Shown here: positions 35,441 through 46,462 of the stretch, piece after piece
How positions within the stretch are numbered: position 1 is the stretch's first letter
How the letters are laid out: each line of letters opens with the position of its first letter
From: Rheum nobile
Lineage: Eukaryota; Streptophyta; Magnoliopsida; Caryophyllales; Polygonaceae
NCBI GenBank assembly: GCA_027886185.1
Contig: WOAB01000040.1
Location: 1 to 64,000, forward strand
Length of the DNA stretch: 64,000 bases
Direction: 5' to 3'
Translations under genes and position numbers: made by a program
Notes under the pieces: generated by a model
The model's input: the letters and a program-made list of their open reading frames with translations, nothing else
The model's database searches: none
Told to the model about the DNA's origin: nothing

Positions 35441-36024
35441 CTGTCTAAATGAGTTTACTGACCTAAGACATTTGAGGGCCGTTGGGTTCATCTCCCATAG
35501 TCGTTCCTTAAGCAAAACTTCGCTTTATCTCATTCTAACACAAGCATACCAAGCTCTAGCAGAAGGAGTGGATCCACTCAAGAAACACAAAAGCGCTTAC
35601 ACAACTTACACAACATGATCGATAGACACACAGGGAGTTGAACAACAAAGGCACTTCGGCACACCGCCTGCCTTATTACAAACTAAGGTACACAAAGCCT
35701 TATAACCAAAACGCAAGAAACATTTGCTTACCTCCCTGGATTACAATACACAACTGTCACGACTCATACTCAATACAATACGCAGGCCTTCTCTTGGTGA
35801 ACACGACCATACAAACATACGTTAAACACAGACGTCAGAGACCAAAGGCCGATATTCAAAAACAAAAGGGCGAAATGCCAAATATCATTGTCTTACACAC
35901 ACGCGACCCGCGATGGTAGACGGGTCGCCAAAACACAAGAGTTTGCCCGCACTACGGCGGGACCTCTAAAACAATCAGTCCAAATGTTCGAAGAAACAAA
36001 CCTACAAGTTCAGGGATGAGGAGC
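35441..36024. other. Tat2 3' non-coding segment
   Basis: Between the integrase stop and the antisense gene I see no conserved frame, repeat or structural motif. Confidence 0.5.
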
Positions 36025-37788
36025 TCAAATTTCAGCATCTTTACCTTGGGCAGCGTCAGGGGCAGCGTCGAGAGCAGAGTCGAGGGCAAGATCGGGTGCC
36101 GTTTCTGTTCGTCCAGAGCTCACCTCAGTTCCTTCTTCTGCTATAATCCTGACAGTCCCGCATGCTTGAAGGAAGTCGATGCCAGGGCAACCATTGGGGA
36201 ACTGCTCGTCCAAGTAGGCTTGCTCCTTCTCCAGGTCCCATGTCCCTTGACGACCGGCCTTGAGATCCTCCATCATCTCAATCCTGGATTTGAGCGTTAG
36301 ATAGGCCCCGACGTCAGTAGTAACCTCGCCACCTTCCCTCTTGGCATCCTCTAGCTGAGCATCCAAGTCACTAACACGTTGCTCAGAGGCCTTCAGATCA
36401 GTCTCAACGACGCGACGCATATTCTCTGACGCCTTCAACGATGCCTCCGCCTCTTCTTCCCTATTCACAACTTGGGAGATCTTCGACTGAGCATCATCCC
36501 ACATCTGCTTCGTCTTCAAATGACTCTACCTAAGGTGTTGGAAAACCTACCCACGCAGACAACAAATCAAAAAAAAAAAAGGAAAAAAGAAGAAAGGGGG
36601 GAAAAGCTCAAGTTCAAACCGTCCAAGAACCCAACGCGGCCATCTCCATATTCTCCAGTGCCGGAAGGTTTTCGATGTCGTCAGGGACCGGCAGGGTGAG
36701 GAGCTCAGGGAAGTCGATGCTCTTCTTCGCAGACTTGTCTTTCGACGCGTCCTCTGAAGTGCGAGTAGATTTCCTCTTCTGACCAAACGACTTTGGAGGA
36801 AGCGACTTGGGGAGACATCCTTTAGGGGAAACCTTGGAGCGCATCCTCTGTTCCAACAGATCCTTGTCCGAAAGACGAGCACTGGATCTCTCATTTCGAG
36901 ATAAAGCTACACTCGACAAAGGAAAAAATAAGGGGCAGTAGACAAAAGGAGTCAAGCAGAACAAACTTGACACGGACTCACGTTTGGAAGAAGACGACAT
37001 TGGCGAAGCAACTTTGACTGAGAGAGTTTGAACGGTTGCAAAAACATTAACGTTCGCAAATGACCTGTCGACCTGGGGAAGCTTCAGGACTGCTTTCGTC
37101 TTCGATTCCAGAATGGGATCTTCCTCTGGATTTTCAATCTCAGGATCTACAAAAAGTTACATGTAAGCCAAGGTTAAAGGCCATATGACCAACTCCCAAC
37201 ACAAGAAAGAACACAAACCTTTCCACATCCATTCGCTCAACAAGAACGGACGATCACCCCCCAAGCCCAACGACGCGACATTCACAAAGAAGAATCGTTT
37301 TTTCCATCCACGGTCATTTACGTTCAACCTCAGAGCCAAAGGATGGCGATCAAAAAGTCTTCGAAGATTATACTGGTACGATCGCTTGGACCCTAGACAG
37401 TAATTGTAATCTAAATTTCTAAAATCTATACCAGCAGCGAACTCCTTGTTCAAACGGTCCAAAACCTTAAGCAAACGCCAGGCATGAGGCATTACTTGGC
37501 AAGGGGCTAAGGAGAAAGAAGAAAGCATAGATTGGACCAGTTCAGAAAAAGGAAAAGTGTGACCTATTTTGAAAGATTACTCGTAGAAACACACCCAGCC
37601 CGGACATCTCGAGTCGGCCGGTTCGTCCTGATAGGGGAGGCGAGCTATGGTGTCCTTAGGGAAACCTCCAACATGCAAAGCCCTGTCGAGTTCGGGTTGG
37701 GTCATAGCGTTCACAACACTTTCTTGTTCACTGAGAAGGAAGAGGGGGGGCGATCTTCAGAACTTGACCCCGAATTGGAAGCGGCCAT
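36025..37788 (-). pseudogene. Tat2 antisense gene (putative gypsy-type transposon domain, coiled coil)
   Basis: A multi-exon gene on the strand opposite to gag-pol. The Met at 37788 (MAASNSGSSSEDRP) is followed, after a frameshift and a TAA in WVCFYE-stop-SFKIGHTFPF, by the block SLAPCQVMPHAWRLL ... GWKKRFFFVN, which matches the plant 'putative gypsy type transposon' domain. Further exons encode a basic, Ser/Lys-rich linker (SFGQKRKSTRTSEDASKDK, 36750) and a long coiled coil (NREEEAEASLKASENMRRVVETDL, 36360-36480) ending at 36025. Likely introns lie near 37000-37156, 36905-36975 and 36525-36612. Antisense additional ORFs are known in Tat/Retand-type plant elements; the function is unknown. 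Confidence 0.7.
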
Positions 37789-38031
37789 GGACGGGATGGT
37801 GAAAAAATTCGAACTTGGAAGAGGAGAAGTTACCTAGGGAGAGAAGAGTTACAGACGGTGAAGGTGAGAAGATAGGGTAAAAGTCAAATCAATTTATGGG
37901 TGAAAGACTGGATTCAACTCTGCGGCAGAGACGTCCGATCCGATGCACGTGTCAGCGATCCATGGAGGAAAGGAAACCGCCCAGGACTAGGCAGTCACTC
38001 GACCGGTTTCCTTTGGGGCAATGGTTGGGCC

Positions 38032-38539
38032 TCACTTTCACCTTGATCGGACTGGCCCATGAGGCAAACAAAGGACACGGCCCAAGTATTTTGGCGAGAA
38101 GGACTCGACCGTTGGTACATCTGAATGGATCTTCGTAACGTATGCAGCGAAGATCACGGACGAAGATCACGACATTAAGTGATTCTCTCGATTCGGGCAT
38201 TAACTCTTTTCGTTTTAAATAGATTATGATCTATCAATTGGAGGGGCATCTCTTTCTACTGATACAACACTCGAACACTCTCAAGCTCTCAGAACACTCT
38301 CATTGTAATTCGGCACTCAGTTTCTCTAAGAAAGGAGGTCATTCGACCGTTGCGTATGTTCATTCGACATTAGTCGATCCTATTCGACCCATTGTGATTC
38401 TTCACAGCTAAGATTTATTGTTTCCATCTCGTCTCATTATTTGGTTTGTTATCTTTCCTTTGAAGCTCTAAATTGATTCGTTCGACTAATAGCACCACAT
38501 CTAAGGCAATTTAGGTTTGATATCTTTTTGCCCAAAACA
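38032..38539 (+). repeat. Tat2 3' LTR
   Basis: 508 bp, TGGTTGGGCCTC...CCAAAACA. It has one extra G at the start and a short internal deletion relative to the 5' LTR, and is followed by the GCTAG duplication. The sequence just upstream (CTTTGGGGCAA) is a poor polypurine tract. Confidence 0.92.
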
Positions 38540-38544
38540 GCTAG
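38540..38544. repeat. Tat2 target site duplication (right), GCTAG
   Basis: Second copy of the 5-bp duplication; see 29214-29218. Confidence 0.95.
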
Positions 38545-39636
38545 TTGATCGGAGCCATTGTAATCGGACTTGGTATACAAGTTTATCATATTGGAAGTGA
38601 TGTGGTGAGACGCCCTAGAAACAACATACCATGAAGCTGGATGAGCCAAAGTAGATGGAGAGACATGATTTGTAGACTTTGGCAGAAAGGCGGGATAAGA
38701 TGCACTATCATATATGTCATAGCAATTGCGGGCTTGGTGCCCGGGTTGACCACAAATCTAACAAGACGGACGGATGTGTTGTTGATAGTTATCACGAGGA
38801 GACTGGGGTGGTGGTTGTTGGTCATTGCTGGAAGCATAGCTGCGGCCACGTCCTCGCCCACGACCCACATAACCGCGCTCACGGGGATGAGAAAATTGAC
38901 GGTCATCACCAGTAGACCCGTAGGTGGTAAGGTTAGTTGTAGGCGGGGCCGAAACAGAATTGGAGACGGTGGAAGCAACAACCTTGTGTTCAACTTCTAA
39001 GCGTTCCTCCTCTTGAAGTAACAACCAAGAAGATTATTAGGATTGATGGGTTCAACTCTCATGTTGACAGCGGTCTTGAACGATCCATAAGATGAATCCA
39101 AGCCTTGAAGGACAACGCAAGGAAATCATCATCAGAGACGACATGTTGACATTCAGCCAACGAATCAACAAGAGCCCATTTTTGTTCGATATAATCCATG
39201 ATCGAAAAAGACCCTTTTGGTAAGGTTTGAAGTTGATTCTTGAGATGCATAAGGCGAGCCCTTGTTTGGGATTGAAACATACGTTGGATCATCGACCAAG
39301 CCTCATATGCACTGGTGGCACATGCAACATAGGTCAAGATACGATACGAAAGAGTAGACCGAATCCAGACGAGAACAAGACGATTCCTTTTTCGCCACTC
39401 CATATATGTCTTTAAACCTCTGTGTCGGTGGACTCGGGTTTTGTTGGAGACGGAGAGAGAACATATCCATCAAGTTCAAAGGCTTCCAATGTTGATAATA
39501 TAGTACTCCTCCATGAGTAGTAGTTGATGCGATCGAGTTTAATAGATAGGCTAGAAAATTGAAGATTAGTACCAGTGAGAAAGCTGGTATTGAAGGAAGG
39601 TAAGTGGGAATTTGGAGAACCATCAGTGTTATCCAT
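38545..39636 (-). pseudogene. Ty1/copia gag and protease, 5' part of the split element
   Basis: The start MDNTDGSPNSHL at 39636 leads into copia gag (LDRINYYSWRSTILSTLEAFEL; RLMHLKNQLQTLPKGSFSIMDYI near 39200), a zinc knuckle (ICGQPGHQARNCYD near 38740, preceded by a stop in place of the first Cys codon region) and the protease start. The protease motif reads VVSRASHH where D-S-G-ASHH is expected, so the catalytic Asp and the Gly are gone. Frameshifts occur near 39400 and 39060. The reading runs directly into 29213 once Tat2 is removed. Confidence 0.88.
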
Positions 39637-39684
39637 GGCAGGGAGTACGAAGAGGATGACAGCGGAAGTGGATGACCTAGCAAA

Positions 39685-39693
39685 CTGATACCA
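39685..39693 (-). other. Copia primer-binding site (tRNA-iMet type, short match)
   Basis: Minus strand TGGTATCAG lies about 50 bp upstream of the copia gag start. Only nine bases match the iMet consensus. The LTR that should follow on the right cannot be delimited, because a tRNA-like repeat starts at 39757 and the 3' LTR of the element is deleted. Confidence 0.6.
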
Positions 39694-39756
39694 TATAAGA
39701 GAAACTATCTTTACAATTATTTTTGTTGATTTTTCAAAATAGAGAGGATTACGGTA

Positions 39757-39990
39757 TCTATAAATATATAAAGTAGACCAATGGTGCAATTAATGCCCAA
39801 TAAATATGAGAAATTATCTCTTACTTTTTTGTCGATCTTTCATCACAAACTAAATCTTCTAATATAGCTCAATGGTTAAAGACACTCTTATAATATAAGA
39901 GGTCTAGGGTTTAATCCCTTTTTTTAACAACTTTTACTATTTTATCTTTTATTTTTTTTATTAATTAGTTACTCAACTCTTTATATCCAT
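39757..39990 (+). repeat. AT-rich dispersed repeat with tRNA-like A and B boxes, copy 1
   Basis: It starts TCTATAAATATATAAAGTAG and contains TAGCTCAATGGTT (A-box-like) and GGTCTAGGGTTTAATCC (B-box-like) at 39863-39918. About 230 bp are closely similar to 47928-48160. The head resembles plant Helitron 5' ends and the boxes a tRNA-derived SINE; I cannot decide between them. No folded tRNA cloverleaf is apparent. Confidence 0.7.
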
Positions 39991-41516
39991 CTATTGACTT
40001 TTAAGTCAATCAATGCACCAACAATTTATTATAGCATTCTTACACAAATAAGAAGCAAATGACCCTTTGTAATTCCATCAATACTCATTCCGTTAGTTCC
40101 ATCAATAGTTACTTCTACATATATTTTAATCTTAAAATAAGCAAACATATGTTGATAGTATTATAATTAAGATTGGTTTAAAAAAATTTACTCAAGAGAA
40201 AAATTATGTTGTAACGTCCACAGTTTTCAAAAATGATTCAATTTTAAATAAAAAACAAATATGGCATAGTTTCATTCAATAAACGTATGTAGATAGTGTT
40301 AAAATTAAGAATGGGTTAGAAACTTTTATTCAAGAGCAAAATTATACTGTAACGTAAACAATATTCAAAATTTATTCAAATTTCAATAAAAAAGAAATAT
40401 GGCATAATATGTAATAAATGTATGGCAATAGATATGTCATTTATAATTATGCAGATGGAGTATGTATGACTAATTGATTGGTTTCTATTATAAAACAACT
40501 TTAACATCATTTGTAATGGTTTGGCCTTCATTTCTTGGCTTTACAAGTTTAGTAACTGAAATGATATTACACAATACACCATACTAATTACTGTGATATA
40601 CGTTTATGCAAATTACTCAATCCTCAATATCAATGCAAATTACCTCTTTTATAATTGACCAACTGACATAAGTGTCAAATGACCTCTTACCTTCCATTGA
40701 GCATAGAATCTAAAATAATCTACCTCATTCTAGCACAAATGAGTTAAGTGCCAAATGACCTTTTATATTCCATTGAAAACACCAAAACTAATTAAGAAAT
40801 AATTCAATGTCAAAATTAGCCATTCAATACAGATTTCCAACAATACCCCTAACGGTTAATTTTGGAATGACCTCTTTTTACATAAAGGAGTTAAGTGGTA
40901 AATAGTCTTCTACATTCCTTCTAAATTACTTTAATGTCATAATTATAAAAATACAAGCACCTAACGACTATAAATATATTAATATGTACGACCATTCAAA
41001 CGTCTATCCATTGGTAGTGAAACAGATGTGAAACCAAAATTTTTGTCATTAATATTATTCAATCACATTAGCATTCCTCTTACCTCATTCCCACCTATAT
41101 ATGAAAGCCAAATGAACATCCACTTCACTCCAGTTCGTCTCTTCTTCCTATACCAAAAAGAACCATGGAAAGAACATATACCACTTAACCATTTCACTGA
41201 AGGGATAAGCTGTGATATACAAGTTATGGTTTGTCGAAAATGAGATGTGTTCAACATGCTCGGTATGTACAATAGCACAGACTTCATTCTATCTAATAAT
41301 ATGGTATGTCAACAATTTTCTAGGGTGTTCAGGCTTTATGATTGATCCTTACAATAATTTCATGATTTATCATTGCACATTACAATGTAATTCATCCTCT
41401 CTAATATAGGGTTATTGGAATATTGAAATACCTTATGAAGACATTCAACAAGCATGTATGATGTAACGATGGGGCACACAATATCAAAATATTTGTTTGA
41501 TTGAGAGTTCTCTACC
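39991..41516. other. AT-rich non-coding sequence
   Basis: No supported gene. Loosely repeated phrases such as AGTGCCAAATGACC recur at about 40055, 40670, 40745 and 40890, suggesting a decayed repeat body. Confidence 0.5.
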
Positions 41517-41521
41517 TAGAC
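41517..41521. repeat. Athila-like target site duplication (left), TAGAC
   Basis: TAGAC precedes the LTR TG terminus and recurs at 47830-47834. Confidence 0.93.
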
Positions 41522-42888
41522 TGATAAGCACTACTTTGTAGGGCTTAAGTAAGAGTCATTAGAGGTTTTATTGGTGCCATTCGGGTAGATTTAGACACAT
41601 TCATGTGCATGGCGTGTGGGGGCGAAGTTTGATAATTATTTAAATGTCACGTGATTGATGGGCCGAAATTAGGCCCGTGAAGAGGAAGAGGCCCAATTGA
41701 AGGCTGGGGCCCACGTGAAGTCCCGCGGAGATTGAAGTTGATGCCCGCACGCATGAATTGAATTGAAGAAGCGGGAGGTGATGTCGACATGACGTCAGCG
41801 AGCTGATGCATGCATGAGGTGGGCCGAGCAGGTGGATTTTGGAATTGGGCCGCGCATTGCTGATGCTTGGACAAGATGGGCCGAGAATGTGCCGAAAGTG
41901 GGCCGTGTCTGCTCGCGAGAAGTGGAGCGAAGTGCCAGACGAGCTGCTCGCGGGAATTGCGGGAACGGGATTAACTTCCCTGTTTTAGTTTGTTTACTTT
42001 TTATTATTTTATTATTTCATTTTAGGTTAATTTAGATTTTATTCCCTTTAGTATTTTAAGGGTAGAAAAAGGCTTGTTTGCCTATCTATCATCATCTCTT
42101 TGAAACCCTAATTTCTTTCTACGTACCTTACTATGAAGAACTAAGCCTCCCTGGCTTAGTCAGACGCTTAAGCTTTCGTTTTGATAAAGTTGTGAGATTC
42201 TCGTTCTTAATATATTGCATGGTTTTTATCTTTCTCTTGCTTAAGTTGCTTATGATTGATATTGATAATCTTTTTTTGGACGCAACTAGGGTTTATTATT
42301 ATTGATCTATTGCTAGATCTAGATTGTTACTGGTTGAGCATATCTATTTCAGAGTAGCAACTGCATCGTACTAGTATCTGGTTGTGCTAGTCTTATGCAG
42401 AAGAGAACTGATTTACATTCTAGGATAAAAGCTGGTTGTTTTATGCTAGAATTGTATCCAACTATATTCCTATCCGTAAGGCTGCTGTTAAACTGAATCT
42501 TGATAGTTTCAGGGTTGTTTAATTAGTTAGTGTTAATAGTATTTGGTTGTGCTATTAGTTATATCTGAAAAGGAATTGGAATCACCATTGCATGAGATTT
42601 TGAATGAGTATCTATGATCAACTTGTCATACGAATAGTAGATGTTGTTTGACTAAGTGTTTTTCCCCATTACTAAATTCATCATCTTTAGTTTGTCTTAC
42701 CTTTGCATGCTTAGTTACTTAAAACAAACAAAACCCTCCTTTGGTTACTTTGGATTGACATACGAATTGCATATTAAGATAGAATTCGCCTCCCTGTGGA
42801 TTCGACCTTTACTTACCTAGGACTACGGTTTAGGGTTTGTTTGGATATTTTGCATAGCAATTTTTAGAACGACGAAAACATGTTATCA
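41522..42888 (+). repeat. Athila-like 5' LTR
   Basis: 1367 bp, TGATAAGCAC...TGTTATCA; equal in length to the 3' LTR with no visible indel. Confidence 0.95.
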
Positions 42889-42908
42889 AATTGGCGCCGT
42901 TGCCGGGG
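42889..42908 (+). other. Athila-type primer-binding site
   Basis: AATTGGCGCCGTTGCCGGGG immediately follows the LTR. This is the canonical Athila-lineage primer site. Confidence 0.9.
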
Positions 42909-43021
42909 AGGCAATAATCTATTTTGTGTGCGATTTGTGTGTCAACTATTGTGTGGACCTATCTTACGGTCCACACCCGTGCTATTGATTTTTGTTTTTC
43001 CTTTTTGATTTTGTTACAGAG

Positions 43022-44724
43022 ATGGATAGATTTTCCCAATTCCAGCAGGAGCCGCGATATGACCCATACTCCTACGCATATACTCCAGGGTGGGGATATC
43101 ACCCCAATTCGAGTTATGGAAACCTGCAATACCCTTCATATGATCATGACTACCAGGAGTTCTACCCAGAACCAAACCAACAACAGGGTAATCCTTCACC
43201 TTCTATGGATGACATGATGAAGATGATGATGCAGAGCAACATGAACCTTACTGAGAATGTTGCCAAGTTGACCAAGAGCCACATGCAGTTCCAGGAAAGT
43301 ATTCAGAGTACACAAGCTAGCATTCAGAACCTGGAAAGACAATTTGGTCAAATCTCTCAAGTGGTGAATAAACTGGACGCGAAGGATTCTGGTAAACTTC
43401 CATCTCAAACGGAAGTGAACCCGGATATTCGGAATGTCAGTGCTGTGACTTTGAGAAGTGGGAAGAAGCTTGAGGAAGATAGGTCTGAGGTCACCAAGGA
43501 CGACCACGAGGATTTGGAGCAGAATAGTGACGGCGACCACCGCAAAAACGGCGACCGCCGTGAGACTCACGGCACCCGCCGTGAAAGGGACGCTGCTCTC
43601 GACCTGGAAGAAAAAAATCACGGCGACCGCCGCAACAATTACGGCGACCGCCGTGACGGTGATTTTTTTCTCGGAAATCCTGATGACATTAACGGCGACC
43701 GCCGTGAAACACACGGCGCCCGCCGCCCCTCTGAAGCCGACGCTGAGGCTGAGAAGGAGTATGTACCCCCAATTTTTCCTGAGTGGAAGCCTGTTGCACC
43801 GTTCCCGTATGCTTTGAAGCGTACCAAACCACTTGCGCAGGACAAGGACATGTTTGAGATGTTCAGAAACGTTGAGGTCAACATACCTCTCCTAAATTTG
43901 ATCAAGTATGTCCCTCGTTATGCCAAGTTCTTGAAGCAGATGTGCACCACAAAGAGGAATCAGGATAGAAACAGCAAGAAGAAGGTGAAGGTAAGCGAGC
44001 ATGTCTCTGCGATTTTTCAAAAACGCTTACCCAAAAAATGTAGCGACCCAGGTATGTTCACCATCCTCGTCACCATTGGAGGTACCAAGTTCAATAAAGC
44101 TATGTTAGATTTGGGTGCTTCCATAAATGTTTTACCTTCATCTCTTTGTGAATCCTTAGGATTAGGACCCATGCATGCGACAAAATTTCCATTCAGCTAG
44201 CTGATAGATCTAGTGTGCGGCCTATAGGGATAGTGGAGGATGTTTTGGTTAGGGTTGGTGATCTTACTTTTCCTGCTGATTTCTATGTGCTTGATATGGA
44301 ACATGATATGCATGTAGCCCCTATCCTGTTAGGGAGACCCTTCCTGAAAACTGCAAACACCAAGATTAATGTGAGTACTGGTTCCTTGACTATGGAATTT
44401 GATGGCCAAACCATTAATTATAACATCTATGAAGCCATGAAATTCCCCTCTGATGGTCATTCTTTGTGTGCAATTGATGTACTTGAGCTTGTGGTACAAG
44501 ATGTTTTTGATGAGGACCACCTAGATGACACACCACCTATTGTTGATTCTAGCTTGGATATTGCTATATCTACTGACTTGCAGGAAGGTGTTGATGAGTG
44601 GAACGCTCACTATAAGCTCCCTCCGGAACTTCCAGGTAAATCACCTTTGCTTCTAACTCCGAGCGAGAAGCTCGTTCCATATTTGGTGCAGGTCCCTGAA
44701 GTCAAGGCTAAACACCCCCCCTGA
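43022..44724 (+). pseudogene. Athila-like gag C-terminal region and protease
   Basis: Starts MDRFSQFQQEPRYDPY (an in-frame Met at 42992 is also possible). The first 130 residues are Gln/Met-rich with a coiled coil (MQFQESIQSTQASIQNLERQ), then NVSAVTLRSGKKLEED, which is the C-terminal portion of Athila gag. An insert of seven GDRR-type repeats (residues about 170-245) follows, then FPEWKPVAPFPYALKRTK and the protease (AMLDLGASINVLPSSL at 44100; Athila proteases use D-L-G-A-S). A one-base insertion near 44190 breaks the frame before QLADRS; the remainder runs to KHPP and TGA at 44722-44724. No RT follows. The product would be a truncated Gag-PR. Confidence 0.88.
43527..43730 (+). repeat. GC-rich palindrome cluster in Athila-like gag (in frame)
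   Basis: Seven units of the form ACGGCGACCGCCGT, at about 43530, 43549, 43569, 43619, 43640, 43692 and 43713, encode NGDRR, HGTRR, HGDRR, YGDRR, NGDRR and HGARR. They equal, on the same strand sense, the units in the chromovirus LTRs. Confidence 0.9.
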
Positions 44725-46447
44725 TCGATCTAAGCATGGGGTAGACACGACTAAGAAGGTCAAGATGGAGAAGTCGTTGAAGAAGAAGAATGGTCTAAGG
44801 TTCAAACCTTTTCATGACTGGTTCAGAAAGGAGGTATGGATTAAGAAGGTTCCCAAGGAACCTGACGATATGGATTGAGGTTGTTCGAGTAGTATGTCGA
44901 GCCAACGACATTAACCAAGGCACTGCTCGGGAGGCAACCCGAGATTTGGTAGTTTATTTTCTTTCCCTTAGTCAATTTCTATTGTTTTTCTTTTAGTTTT
45001 TCATTTCTGTGTTGAACTAACCTGCAGGAAACGGAAAAAGAAAAAAGAAAAAAAAAAAAAAAAAAAAAACGAAAATGGTGTTCACGGCGCCCCCTGCGAA
45101 ATTTACGACGCCCGCCGTAAATGCCTCGCCAAGCAAGTTGGCTACGACCTAAAAACGGCGACCGCCGTTTAATTACGGCGACCGCCGCACCCTTCACGGC
45201 GACCTCCGCACTTTCTCAGGTAAATAAAAAAAAAAAAAAAAAATGGGCCCCGAAAAAACCTTAAACGGGAAGCAAAAGACGAAAATAAGATACCCCGAAA
45301 AGACCTTAAACGGGGAGAAAAAGTCAAAAAAAATAAAAAAATAAAAAAATTACCCAACTGTCCAGATTGTCCACGGAGAGGTGCGCATCATGTTGCTAAC
45401 GGACAATTACATTCACCCTACTTTTACTTGGCAACGATGATGGCCCTGCAGTCGACAGCTGGAGAGGTGATACACCAGGGCCCAACCACGATGACATCTG
45501 GGCCCATTTTTGAAGGCCATGCAACCCCGTTCCCTTGATTGACCACTATTCACCAGAGTGGTTCCTTATGGTTGCATGGTAGGAGTTGATGGAGTTGAAG
45601 GCCGTGCAGCCCTGATTTCCTACATCACCACCACACCCTATAGTGGTTTCCTATGGTTGCACGGTATATGAAATTTATAGCGTTGATGCAGACATCCAGG
45701 ACATGAACTTTTATGACTACACCGCCAGCAACAAGGAAGTGTCCAAGCCAACTCGGCAACGTTGTGAGTTATTTTTTTGTTTTTCCCTATGCTTTATTCT
45801 TTTGTCTTTCATTACATTGAGGACAATGCAATGTTTAAGCATGGGGTGGGGTTTTATACTTGCTACGCTGTTGAGGAGAAAAAAAAATGAAAAGAGCCAA
45901 AATTTTGAAAAAAGGCTATCATTGAAATCCTGGGATAGGTCGAAAACCCGAAAGGGCGGCCTAGGCAATAAGCAGGTGGCTTGGACCAGCATTAGGCTGG
46001 GGTAATATGAGGTCAAGAGTGACGTGAGCTTATGTGAGCACATCTATTGAAAAATGAAATGAGTGGCTTGGTGAAAACCCGAAAGGGCGCCTTGGCAAAA
46101 CGAGTGAAAAAGAAGAAGAGTGATTTTAGGATTTCTCATTATTCATGGCGAGGCATCATAAGAAGAGGAGTCAAAGAAGGACTGTCGGGTAGGTCACTCT
46201 GGGAGACATAAGGAGTAATAGATGGAGGCTAGGATTAGAGGTTACTCACACTATTGGATGTTCGGGTTTAGCTTGGGGGAAGTACTCTGCTTGCCCCTTA
46301 AGCTTGTTGTGTTGTGAATGAGAGTGGTGCCAGGAGCTTGGCATGGGTTAGGTGACTCTTAGTTGGAGGATATGCTTCCTGAGACCTTGGATGCTACATT
46401 GGAGGAGTAGACTCTTTATTAGTTTACTCGAGGACGAGCAAAGGTCT
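44725..46447. other. Athila-like 3' non-coding region
   Basis: Besides the palindrome cluster it holds A-rich tracts, a short direct repeat containing CCTTAAACGGG (45258 and 45304), a repeated AAAACCCGAAAGGGCG (45943 and 46074), and copies of AAGCATGGGGTGG-like sequence at 44731 and 45838. No supported gene. Confidence 0.75.
45083..45212 (+). repeat. GC-rich palindrome cluster in Athila-like 3' region
   Basis: Five further units (about 45083, 45101, 45154, 45174 and 45196) in non-coding DNA between two A-rich tracts (45037-45069 and 45226-45242). Confidence 0.88.
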
Positions 46448-46462
46448 AAGCATGGGGTGGTT
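46448..46462 (+). other. Athila-like polypurine-type tract
   Basis: AGCATGGGGTGGTT lies directly before the 3' LTR. It is the position-appropriate plus-strand priming site; near copies occur at 44731 and 45838. Confidence 0.6.

Larger units (their letters stand above)
29219..38539 (+). mobile_element. Tat2: Tat-like Ty3/gypsy retrotransposon with antisense gene
   Basis: A 9.3-kb complete element: 5' LTR 29219-29745, primer-binding site, gag-PR-RT-RH-second RNase H-IN in one frame (29812-35440), a 2.6-kb 3' region holding an antisense gene, and 3' LTR 38032-38539, all within GCTAG duplications. The additional RNase H between RT/RH and integrase and the antisense ORF are features of the Tat lineage. 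It belongs to the same group as Tat1. All genes carry stops. Confidence 0.93.

Noticed and set aside
39863..39918. A functional tRNA gene
   Set aside because: Only A-box-like and B-box-like stretches are present; no acceptor stem pairing or plausible anticodon arm is visible.
43196..43714. Minus-strand 172-codon frame in the Athila-like gag
   Set aside because: It is the complement of the GDRR repeat region and has no recognisable features of its own.
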